This document shows positions 23,460 to 35,402 of a stretch of 64,000 bases of DNA, in pieces. Made by a program: the position numbers and the translations under genes. Each line of letters opens with the position of its first letter. Position 1 is the stretch's first letter. Source of the stretch: Saccharum officinarum (lineage: Eukaryota; Streptophyta; Magnoliopsida; Poales; Poaceae); contig CM036231.1 of assembly GCA_020631735.1 (NCBI GenBank), forward strand, positions 3,127,831 to 3,191,830. The letters run 5' to 3'. The notes beneath the pieces are model-generated. The model had not been told where the DNA came from. It made no database searches and was given only the letters and a program-made list of their open reading frames with translations.

Positions 23460-23816
23460 TTGTTTGGATCATTTTCATTGGTGGAATCGAAATCTACTTA
23501 ATAAATTAGGCTATTTGCCTTGAAATTTGGCATTCCACCACTTTTTAAAGTTTACATATAAGGTTATTTCAAATTCATAGGGAAGAGATGGAAATTGATT
23601 ATATAGATCATCATTCTATGTTTTTACTTTACAATTTATAACACGCTCTTCAATTCGCTCCTCTACGCTAGAAATGCAACACATAAGTATCTCTCTCGTA
23701 TAGCTAACCATAATATACAAATATAATTCATATACAAACCATATTAGCTTACTTAATAACATGTATGTGTCAAAATTATGATTATTAAAATAAATTCAAT
23801 TCGAGGATCCAAACGC
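23460..23816. mobile_element. MITE-like element with GTTTGGATC ends
   Basis: Perfect 9-bp inverted ends gtttggatc (23462-23470) and gatccaaac (23806-23814) around an AT-rich, non-coding interior. No clear target duplication. The first contig stops exactly at its left end (12720 = 23462). Confidence 0.5.
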
Positions 23817-24395
23817 GGCAAAGAAGAAGGAGCAATTTACGAAAATGCCAAAACTGCAGTGCGAATGGGCGCCAAACTGCCGAAACCCTAAGACCATGTG
23901 CACTGGGTACGCTAAACGCGTTCGCTACCCACATGCAGTTTCGTTTAGCGTGCCAAATGTGCTGCACCAGAGACGCTATTGCATGCGCTACTTGCACCTC
24001 GTCTCCTATTCGTGGCGCTTTTGCGTTCGAATGCTACACGCGGTGGGGCCCGGTGATAGGCGCTACGCGGAGAGGCAGAGAAAAGGCGCAGAGAGGCAAA
24101 GAAAAGCAAACGGTAGGGCCCACTATTTTTAAGTGACTACAAAATGTTATAACTCACAAACAAAAAGTCAAATTAAATTCCGATTGCACCATTAAATTCG
24201 TTTCAATAAATTCTTCAAAACTAGATCACACATGGATATATTTAGATAAAGTGACAAAGTGGGCCCCACAGTAGATGGAGGATGATATAGAAGAGGGATG
24301 AGTGCGGGAAAACTGTATATTTTGTGGTGACTATGATAAAATATTCCTTTTAGAGGATGAATATAGAGGTTCATGAGTGCGGGTAGTCTAGTACC
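23817..24395 (+). promoter_or_regulatory. Original ORC1 upstream region, displaced by a MULE
   Basis: Non-repetitive DNA between the MITE and the MULE. Two matches to the E2F consensus TTTSSCGC are visible on the minus strand: TTTGGCGC at 23869-23876 and TTTCCCGC at 24304-24311. Without the 1.2-kb MULE the second would lie about 190 bp upstream of the ORC1 ATG. Plant ORC1 genes are known E2F targets; use of these sites here is inferred. Confidence 0.45.
24304..24311 (-). promoter_or_regulatory. E2F consensus site upstream of ORC1
   Basis: Plus-strand GCGGGAAA, i.e. TTTCCCGC on the minus strand, a perfect fit to TTTSSCGC. It lies 85 bp left of the MULE target duplication. Confidence 0.45.
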
Positions 24396-24404
24396 GTCCA
24401 CTCT

Positions 24405-25608
24405 GGGATATTTAACTATTTGCCATCCTTACGGAAGGCACCTCTTCAAAAACCATCTTTATTTTGACAATTACACATTTTCACTTTTACAGGCGGTCAT
24501 TTACACATTTGCCACTTTTGCTGACGTGGCACACCAACTCCTCACGCCACGTTGGATTAGGCACGCGAAAAAATAATATTGCCCTTGCTTTCCTCAACTG
24601 ACTAGTTGCCAGCCCACTCTTCTGGCACTTACGTGTGGGGCCCACACGTCAGGGTCATCCCCTACCTTCCCCATCTTCTCCTCACTGCCTCCGTTGACGA
24701 AGCATGGTTCGGCCTTCCGTGCGTTCGCACCCAGCACTCCTCTCCCGCGTGCGGCCCGAAGTGCAGCTGCTGTGCGGTGGGGCACCAGCGGCGGGCAGCC
24801 TGCCCTCTTCACGCGCAGCTCCCCAAGCGGTAGGTGCGTGGCTGCCTACCTGCCCGAGCACGACACCGGCCGGTGCTGGCGCGTAGCGCTCCCTCGCACG
24901 GCGCACGAGGACCTAGGAAAAAAGCTGCAGGCGGTTGCAGGCTGCTCGGCCTCCCCTGTGCATGGCCCAGAGCGGCCAATTGCAGCGGCGCGGTGGCAAT
25001 TGGAATTTTTTTCCGGTGCAGCAGCACGTTGAGGAACTATGCTTTGTCGATGGAGGCAGCGAGGAGGAAGATGGTGGGAGGTAGGGGATGACCCTAACGT
25101 GTGGGCCCAACACGTCGGTGGCAGAAGAGTGGGTTGGCAACTGCTCACTTGAGGAAGGCAGGGGCAACATTGTCTTTTCGCGTGTCTAATTCAGCGTGTC
25201 ATGAGAAGTTGGTGTGCAACATCAGCAAAAGTGACAAATGTGTAAACAACCACTCGTAAAAGTGGTAAATGTGTAATTGTCAAAATAAGCCCTTGTTTAG
25301 TTCCTCCAATTCTCTCCCAAATTTCACTATGCAAAAAGAAGATTCCCTATCACATCAAAATGTCGGCAAATGCATGGAGTACTAAATGTTGATGAAATCA
25401 AAAACTAATTGCACAGTTTTATTGTACTTTGCGAGATGAACATTTTAATCCTAGTTAGTCAAAATTTAGATAATTTTTACCAAATACAAACGAAATGCTA
25501 CAGGAATTCTGATACAGTATTTTTCTCCCCAATTCACCGAACTAAAAGGACTAACAATGGTTTTTGAAGAGTTTTTTCCTGTAAGGATGAAAAATAGTTA
25601 AATATCCC
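24405..25608. mobile_element. Mutator-like element with long TIRs and GC-rich core (Pack-MULE candidate)
   Basis: Ends GGGATATTTAAC and its complement are flanked by 9-bp duplications gtccactct (24396-24404) and gtccactcg (25609-25617), one mismatch. A 9-bp TSD with TIRs of about 300 bp is the MULE signature. The left TIR is 24405-24705; the right TIR is 25039-25608, interrupted by a 263-bp MITE. The 330-bp core (24706-25038) is very GC-rich, unlike the TIRs, and open in several frames. That is typical of Pack-MULEs, which carry captured gene pieces and favour gene 5' ends. The source gene was not recognised. No transposase. Confidence 0.8.
25289..25551. mobile_element. Tourist-like MITE nested in the MULE right TIR
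   Basis: 263 bp with inverted ends (GCCCTTGTTTAGTTC on the left, degenerate GTCCTTTTAGTTC on the right) flanked by taa at 25286-25288 and 25552-25554. The taa duplication suggests the PIF/Harbinger superfamily. Comparison with the left MULE TIR shows the empty site clearly. Confidence 0.75.
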
Positions 25609-25703
25609 GTCCACTCGCAGTCCCATCAGCCCCCTCCATTTCAAATCCACATTCCCCCCTTCCTCCGCCTCTCACCCCTCGCCGACTCCGGCGAGACCCG
25701 GAA

Positions 25704-28700
25704 ATGGATCTCGCCGCCACCCCCTCCAGGTCAAAATCCAAGCCCAGATCCTCGCCGGAGAAGCCCGTCGCCGCCCCCGCTGAGTCCAGGATGGACCTCT
25801 GCACCCCGTCCAAGCCCACGCCCAGGCGGAAGTCCAAATCAACGGCCTCGCCGGCGCCGATGTCTCCGGTGACGCCCTCCACCGTCCGGCGCTCGCGCCG
25901 CCTCCTTGAAACCCCCACCAAAGCCTCCCTGGAGGTGCAGGTGAAGGCTACGCCGACCCCCACCTCCAGGGCCAAGCGTGCCGCGCCGTCACCGAAAACC
26001 CCTGCTCAGCGCGAGACCAAGAGGCAGAAGCGACACCCGAGGAAGAGGGCATACTACCGTAAGGTGGTGTATGACGGCGGGGAGTTCGAGGTCGGTGATG
26101 ACGTGTACGTGAAGCGGCGGGAGGCGGCGGAGTCTGACGCGGAGGACCCTGAGGAGGAGGAGTGCCGCGTATGCTTCCGCACGGGCGGCGGGGTTATGAT
26201 AGAGTGCGACGCGTGCCTCGGCGGATTCCACCTGCGTTGCGTGCGACCGCCACTTCGGAGGGTGCCTGAAGGTGACTGGGCGTGTCCATACTGCGAGGCC
26301 GAGCGCGCCGGAAAGGTGGTCGAGCGGCCCAGGCCGCCTGAGGGCAAGCGCATCATGAGGACCGCCAGGGAGAAACTCCTTTCCAGCGATCTGTGGGCTG
26401 CGCGCATCGAGAGGTCAGTGAGGCTTTGGCATTGCATTGGGTTTCGAAGTTCATGTGGTGAGCCACGAATTTCTGAAAATTGGCCTAGGAATTTTCTCTT
26501 ATACTGCATAACATGTTTTAACTGGTTATAGTTGACTACTTGTGAACTGGAAGGTGCTTACCGCTTACCGGTCGTTACTGGTTGCTGACTTGCGGAACAC
26601 TTATGATAACTAACTTGCGGTGTTATAATCTATGGTGCAATAATTTGTCCTATTCATGGTTTAAGTGTTTCAACACTGAGTGATGTGTAAAAAGTTTTAT
26701 TATTTGCTGTAACATTCAGGTTTGTTTGCAAGGTATTGTTGTTCTATACTGAGGTGTGCCTCTTCATCCTCTTCTTTTTGTTTCTAAGAAAATGTTAAAA
26801 AAGCAATCTGTGATGGTAGATGTTCCTCATTTCCCCAATATGTAGATACACTTTACATGTGTCAATGATACTAACACTTAATGCACTGTTTGTGAGTTTA
26901 CTGAATGGTGCTGTTATCTGTAACAGTTTATGGAGGGAGCCTGATGGCACGTTCTGGGCAAAGGTCAGGTGGTACATTATCCCTGAAGAGACTGCAGCAG
27001 GAAGGCAGCCGCATAATTTGAGAAGAGAGTTGTATCGTACCAATGATCTTGGAGACATTGAGGTGATCATTGTCTTCTGTGTATAGTTGTCTCTTTCACA
27101 ATTTTTCTTCGCTTGTCCTTTTGTTGTCTTGAGTTCTTTGTGCTTGAGGCCTGTGCAGATGGAAACAATCCTTAGACACTGTTCTGTAATGAGTCCCAAA
27201 GACTTTAGGGATGCTAATGATGGAGATGATGTATTTTATTGTGAGTATGAGTATGATATACATTGGCATAATTTTAAGCGTCTGGCAGATATTGATGATG
27301 AGCTGGAGGTATGCACGTGAACTCTTGAGATGCAAACAGTCTTTGAAGCTTCGACACCATTGTGATTTACCCAGTGACTAAGCTTGTTCCTGCTCATTTC
27401 TTGTAGACAAAGGAAGATCCCAATGACGAGCCTTACAATGCCGGAGATGATTATAGCAGTGACACTGATGAAGATTCAGAGTATGATGAGGAGGAAGAAC
27501 CTACATCATCTTTCACTGCCAGAAGGAACCAATCACATGAATTGGCAGCAGTAACAACCCTTCTCTTCTCTCTTCATCTTCTGTTTTGTATCTTTACTGA
27601 TTACTGAAATGACACATTTATACATAGAATTCAAGGAAAGGTAGAATATATGGCCTACAAAAAATTGGGATACGAAAAATTCCTGAGCATGTTCGGTGCC
27701 ACCAAAAGACTGAGTTGGAGAAGGCAAAAGCAACCCTGTTATTGGCAACTCTTCCTAAGTCAGTGCCTTGCAGGGATAAGTATGCTTATTGATCTGACTG
27801 AATGTTGTGCGTGTTTTACAAAAACTGCTACTCAGCTGAAGTCTCATTTCAGAGAAATGGAGGAGATATCTATATTTGTAAAGGATGCAATCTGCAATGA
27901 CCAGTGCCTAGGACGCTGCCTATATATACATGGTGTACCTGGTACTGGTAAGGTAAGACTATCTTTTTGTGGGTGCTTTTATGGTTTTATCTCATCTACC
28001 GTGGCTAAACATTAAACCAATTTTTCTACATCTATTTTGTCAACCTACAGACTATGAGTGTACTTGCGGTTATGAGGAGGCTGAGATCTGAATTTGATTC
28101 TGGAACTCTGAGGCCGTATTGTTTTATTGAAATTAATGGTCTTAAATTAGCATCTCCAGAGAATATCTACAAGGTACTTCTGCTTTGTGGCCTAATGATA
28201 AATAAATCTGCCCTACTCAACTGTAGCTGGCACATACTCCCTCTGTCCCTAAATGTTTGTCTCTAGAAAACCGTGTTTCCCTCACAGACACGCTTTCCGG
28301 ACGACTAACATTAAGGGACGGAGTAGTAACCCTCAGGAAAGAATTGTAATTGGTGTATTCTTTTTAAAATCTGCAGGTTGTATATGAACAGTTGAGTGGG
28401 CATAGGGTTGGGTGGAAAAAGGCTCTTCACTATTTAACAGAACATTTTTCAGGTGGCACTAAAATTGGAAAACAAGCAAACCAGCCAATTATTTTGCTCA
28501 TTGATGAGCTTGATCTTCTTTTGACAAGAAACCAATCGGTAATAATTCAATCCAAAATTATAATTGTTTATTTTGCTCATAGGTTTTATACCAGGGAGAT
28601 TAATAAATAAACTAGCTGTTTGGTATTATCATTTGTTTTCCTATCATTTGACACTGGTATTTTTTCTTATCAGGTGCTGTATAACATTCTTGATTGGCCC

Positions 28701-31700
28701 ACCAAACCAAATTCAAATCTAGTTGTTATAGGTAACTAATTATTGTTTTATTTTGACCGGTGATTTTAGCCTTACCTTTTACTTACCCCTTGTCTGTTTT
28801 GCTATGATCGCAGGTATAGCAAACACAATGGATCTTCCAGAAAAGTTATTGCCTCGTATATCAAGTCGGATGGGTATCCAACGACTGTGTTTTGGTCCAT
28901 ACAATTATAGGCAACTGCAGGAAATTATTACAAGCCGTCTAAAGGGTATTGATGCCTTTGAGGAACAGGCTATTGAATTTGCTTCTAGAAAGGTTTGCCT
29001 TGCAATACCATGTTTCTATGTTGCTGTGATGTCTTTTTATCCATAGCTGTTACTCTCTGCATCATTCCACCATTTTTGAGGTTTCCTTGGAACACATGAG
29101 GTGATAAGTTCATGTTGTGGTTGATTATAAATGAACTCATGATACTTGTGTTAGGCATCAAATCAAAGTAAAATATTAGTACTCCCCTCTGGTAAAAAAA
29201 CACATGACATTTTTTGCTTTTTATAGTTCTCGTGGTGCAATTTTGACCATACCTTTTCTTCTAAGATAAGTTATAACACCTAATAAATGCATGAGATTTT
29301 GAATGTGTTATTCAAGACAAATATTTGCATGTGATTTTCATTTTTGCAAACTGAATGGCCAAACTTTAAAAATATTGACCGTATTTTAGCCGTAGTGTAA
29401 TTCATAACCATAGGGACTACATTAAATGAGTTCACATTGCAGAGATCAATTTTTCTAAAGCCTGGAGAAACAAAGAATTTTAAATGGTTCTCAATTTACG
29501 CCCCTCACTTGTCACTAATTAACTTGTACGAAGATTATGCCATTTTCTATTGTAATGTTGGTTTGGACTTCCATTTACTTGCCTTTGCTTGTAGGTAGCT
29601 GCTATGTCAGGTGATGCTAGGCGAGCTTTAGAGATTTGTAGACGGGCAGCAGAGTTTGCAGACTACCGTGTTAAACAATCTCAACAGTCTGCACAGAGTA
29701 CTGTTTCTGCAAATAAAGGTACTGTGTATATTTGTGTTGGAATCAACTATTCTATTCAAGAAAAAGTGTGTACTCTGGATTAAAGGTCACATAAACCTCG
29801 ACCACCAGTACAAATCCACCATTCGTGTTATGGATTTACGACTTCAACCTTCCATTGTTTGGGTCAAATTCCAACTTGCATATAATCCACTGAACATGAA
29901 TCCGATACTTGTAGGTGATGGTGTTGTTTGCATGGGTGACATAGAAGCTGCAATTCAGGAAGTCTTCCAGGCACCACATATTCAAGTGAGTTGACAATGT
30001 GCATTTTATGCGAGCTTGTACCCATGACCAGATCAATTATTAAAGTCACTTGACCACCCATCATTCTTTGAATCTCTGCAACATTTTTGTCTCTTTATTT
30101 ACAGGTGATGAAGAATTGCCCAAAGTTTGGAAAAGTTATATTGGTTGCCTTAGTTCATGAGCTGTACAAAAGTGGACTAGGTGAAATAATGTTTGATAAG
30201 GTGAGTTAGATTATCTTTTGTGTGTTCTTACTTTTTAGCCCCTATGTTTCTGATTTTTAATTCTGTTGGTGGAAATAGAAAAAGTCCTTGCCAAGCCCTG
30301 GAGTCAGAGTATACAGATGGCCTTTAGGCTTACATGCTTAATTGCCTATGTGCCATGATGTTGACTCAAATCCAATACTTAGAATGAGTTACATTGGTAC
30401 ATAAATTTGTAGCGTCAGTTATGTCTGGCATGGCCCCTTGTGTGGCTGTCTCACCCCATGCTGGCAGTAGGGTATGCAGACGGCGGACTAAAAACTACCT
30501 TACAAATTGTTCATTTGGGATTTCCTCTGTTTTGCTGACATTTTTTTTTCTGATGGCTAAACTTTTCTTGACATTGTATTGTTGGACTTCCAGACTTCAT
30601 TCAGGCTTCAGAATCCCTTCATTTTTTAGGCAGTCCCCTATTTCCATTAACTATTTTTTTCCTTTTCTATCTTACCCTGCTGCAGTTGTAAAGATGGATG
30701 GGACTATTGCAAGTGCAATATTGTTTCACTATATTGTTCATTTCAATGATTATCATCCAGTCTTAATTATACTTTCATACACTAAGTGGTGCTTTCCCCC
30801 CTCTAGCTTCATATCTGATTAAGTTTCCATGTGAATTGAGGCATGCAATGAACTGTTTCATGCTTACCTTGGAAGTTTCATAGTGGCAAGATGTTAACAG
30901 TACTGCTCTTGTTTATGTCCTGCCTGTTTGGGGCCATGCACATAATACTAGTATGGGTGCTTCTATAGAAATCTAACGAGATATTTTCTTTTCTGTAGTT
31001 AGCAACAACAGTTTTCTCCTGGTGCCATGCCAACAGAGAACTAGTGCCTGGTTACGACACACTTGTGAAAATTTGGTATGCTAATCCAATCTAATGTGTA
31101 GCTTGCAATAGATGAAACTGTTTTCAAGTTCCTTATATATACAGTTGACTCCAGGAGTTCATGTACACATACCATCATGTGTAATGTGGCTAGTGATGGT
31201 GTTGCCTTTGCTTCTGTGTGCCATAGCAAATGCAGTTACATTGCCATGTTCTTATTGCAACTACCAAACCTAGCATTTGCATGTATCATACTACCTGTCC
31301 CAAAGAACATGACGTTCTAGTTTTGTCCTCAGCCAAACTATCTTAAGTTTGACAAATTTTGTACTAAAAAAAATACCAATATCTATATTACCAAATACCA
31401 AATAGATACCATTAGATTCATCATGGAACTATTTTTGTAGTATGCCTATTTCATGTCATAAATGTTGACAGTCTTCTTTGTAAACTTGTTCAAAATTAAA
31501 ATAATTTGACTTAGGACAAGCCCAGAATAGCTTGTTTTTATGGGACGGAGATAATAGTTTTCTAGTATATTGAATGAAAGCAATGACTGTATGGACTAGG
31601 GCTTGCTTGGATATAGACTCAAGGTAGTCCAATTGGCCTACCTAGAATGCCATGTTTTTTTTTGGGACGGACTACGGAGGTAGTACGTAGTAGTTTTCTA

Positions 31701-32371
31701 GTAAATATTATTGAAAGCAATGACTATATATGGACTAGTGCATGCATCAGCCTGACATCCATTTCAATTGCTATTGCATCCTTTGCATCTTTCGCTATTG
31801 ACATTTTGAGCATTTGAAGATTGTGTGGAATTTGTAAACTTGGACCATGCATTATTCAAGGTGGTCCAATTGGCATAGCTTTTCTTGTACTAAATGCAGT
31901 TGTTGCTGTTAGTTAGCTGGGAATTACTTGTGAAAATTCTCCTGTTGTTGGACATTTTCATCATCTGTGGCATTTCATTCTTCTCTAACGAGATAGAACC
32001 ACTGATACTTTGTACTGATGTTCAGTTGCTTCTCATTTTTTCTAACTTTTATTTACTCTCCCTTTGATTTAGTTCGGTGCTCTATCGGTAACTTTTGTAT
32101 ATGTTCCATTCTCAGCTGCAAGCTTGGCGAAAGCAAGATCATCCTTTGCGAAGAGGGTAGTAAGCACAAGTTGCAGAAGCTGCAGCTGAACTATCCAAGG
32201 TCAGCTTTTGGAAACAGCATTAAGAACTTTTTGAATCAAAGCCAAATACCAGTTTAAACCTACTTTCCCTTGCTCGTGATCTAATACCTCGTTTTCTCGG
32301 TTGACAGTGACGATGTGACATTTGCCCTCAAGGAATCCCCAGATCTTCCTTGGCTATCCAAGTACTTGTGA
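25704..32371 (+). CDS. ORC1: Origin recognition complex subunit 1 (complete, 16 exons, 809 aa)
   Basis: Largest ORC subunit, an AAA+ ATPase that marks replication origins in the nucleus. Exons by GT/AG joins that keep frame: 25704-26413, 26927-27062, 27159-27308, 27407-27550, 27628-27779, 27853-27952, 28051-28173, 28377-28538, 28674-28731, 28814-28992, 29595-29718, 29915-29985, 30105-30200, 30999-31075, 32116-32199, 32308-32371. They sum to 2430 nt, close to the size of other cereal ORC1 proteins. Basic, Ser/Pro-rich N-terminus; PHD finger at residues 154-197 (CRVC...CDAC...HLRC...CPYC), embedded in a BAH region (GDDVYVKRRE before it, GTFWAKVRWYIIPEE after it), as in plant ORC1, where it reads histone H3. 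Walker A GVPGTGKT at 458-465, Walker B ILLIDELD near 544-551, sensor NTMD. C-terminal winged-helix part ends SKYL. No broken codons; looks functional. Confidence 0.96.
28237..28327. mobile_element. Stowaway-like MITE in ORC1 intron 7
   Basis: Short element between ends TACTCCCTCTGTCCC and GGGACGGAGTAGTA, the classic mariner/Stowaway MITE termini, with TA at the edges. It lies between exons 7 and 8 and does not touch the splice sites. Confidence 0.7.
29176..29425. mobile_element. Degenerate Stowaway-like sequence in ORC1 intron 10
   Basis: Starts tactcccctctggt and ends near atagggactacatt, loosely matching Stowaway ends around an AT-rich interior. Heavily decayed; boundaries approximate. Confidence 0.35.
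31289..31556. mobile_element. Stowaway-like MITE in ORC1 intron 14
   Basis: Ends tactacctgtcccaaag and tgggacggagataata mark a decayed mariner-type MITE inside the 1-kb intron between exons 14 and 15. Confidence 0.55.
31545..31905. repeat. Local duplication in ORC1 intron 14
   Basis: Two copies of a block containing gacgga, tagttttctagta, gaaagcaatgact, tatggactag and later a caaggtggtccaattgg-type string. The first is about 31545-31650, the second about 31665-31885. The second has an extra stretch of roughly 120 bp in the middle. Both start at a Stowaway-type end. Confidence 0.55.
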
Positions 32372-33046
32372 GGCTCATACTGCATTAACCATTAATTCCT
32401 GAACTTCTGCTGCATTTCTGTTCTCTTTGGAAGCAACAAGTCTACTTTACCTGCAGTAAGTTCTCTTTTCATTTGCTCATGTCCTGATTACCGGCTTTTC
32501 ATCCATAATCTTTCTGGATTCTTGGACCTGCTAAGGAGCTTACCACACATCTTATGCAGAACCTTTCAAACACACATAACCCATGGTCGATCTCGTGGTC
32601 ACTCTAAGCCTCAGATCTGCAAAGGAACCGGCGAAGGATGTCGGCATGTCGCTGCACCCAACGAATCGCACATATTTAATTGCACACCAGGAATGTAAAA
32701 CGTTAAGAAATCTGTACGTCTGGAATTTCGTCTCCTTCAAAGTATGTTGTTTTATGTTGTAATTGAACTGCCGCGTGTGAGCTGATCCTGTTGTTTTCTA
32801 TACCCAACGAATCGCACATTGAGAGTTTTGAATAAGAAACATTGAGATATCAAATTTGTACTCTTTGCTGGCTCCAATGCGTATCCATCTAAAAAATCTC
32901 GTTCTTCTGTTCTTTGGTCGTCTCCCTCGCTAAGCTGAAAAATGCCCAAGTGGTAGGATAGAAGCTAGAGGCCTTCAAAATTCGTTTCTGACGCATCGAT
33001 TCGAGGGCCTGTTATTCCCGCGGTACCGCCAGCAAACCAACAGGGC
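32372..33046. other. ORC1 3' UTR and TGS1 upstream region
   Basis: 675 bp between two same-strand genes. No further ORF is supported. A short string (acccaacgaatcgcaca) occurs twice, near 32657-32673 and 32802-32818. No clear TATA box near the TGS1 start. Confidence 0.5.
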
Positions 33047-34738
<1,692 letters not shown>

Positions 34739-35402
34739 TGAGATCACTGAGCCCATTGTCAAAACTGGGATGAGCACAGAGGTTTTTCCAGGTTCATGCT
34801 GAAATCAAAATCTATGTCAATAAAATTGCTCCAAAATTTGTGTGAAGACCTCAATGTGCCAGAAGCATATATGGTCATCGAAATCAAAGCTTTAGCTTCT
34901 CTGTTGGGAGTCATGTTCCCTGCAAAATCATTTGTAGAGTTCAGGAAAGAGGATACTCATTAGATTGCTAAATGGAGCCGGGAATTAAAATGCAGTCTCT
35001 GCTGAAAGGATGCTGCCACACCATTGTGTCAGGTAACATCAAGGTAACATCAGTTCCTAGGTTTCTTTGAGGCACCTGTTAAGTGGCCTGTCTGTTTGCC
35101 TAATAAGATCCCCAAAGTTGCTATTGTTATATGTGATGATGAGTATTTTTTGAGAAAGAAAGGATAACTCTATATAATTGATACAATTTACAGAAGAAAA
35201 TACAGAATGAAGGTGATCACATCACCCCCTCCATGTCATCGCTCTGTCGCCGTTCCCTCCTCTTCTCACCCAACTACAACAGAATTATATCTTCCTCGCA
35301 TTTCCGTCCCCAACTTGTCTAAAGCCAAAAAATTCCCATCTGTGATCAGAGAAAGAGTGGAAGGCGCGACCAAGCGATGTTTACTAATCACATTACTGAT
35401 CA
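34739..35402. other. Convergent 3' region between TGS1 and the epimerase
   Basis: 664 bp holding the 3' UTRs of two genes that run towards each other. No additional ORF or repeat is supported. Several aataaa-like strings are present but no single site can be chosen. Confidence 0.5.

Noticed and set aside
2105..23462. A true tandem duplication of a copia element and its flank
   Set aside because: It begins mid-LTR, includes unique flank, is joined by exactly 100 Ns, shares one TSD pair and differs mainly by single-base indels. Overlapping contigs explain this better.
24594..25170. Many small frames on both strands upstream of ORC1
   Set aside because: All lie within the MULE TIRs and GC-rich core; no motif supports any of them as a gene.
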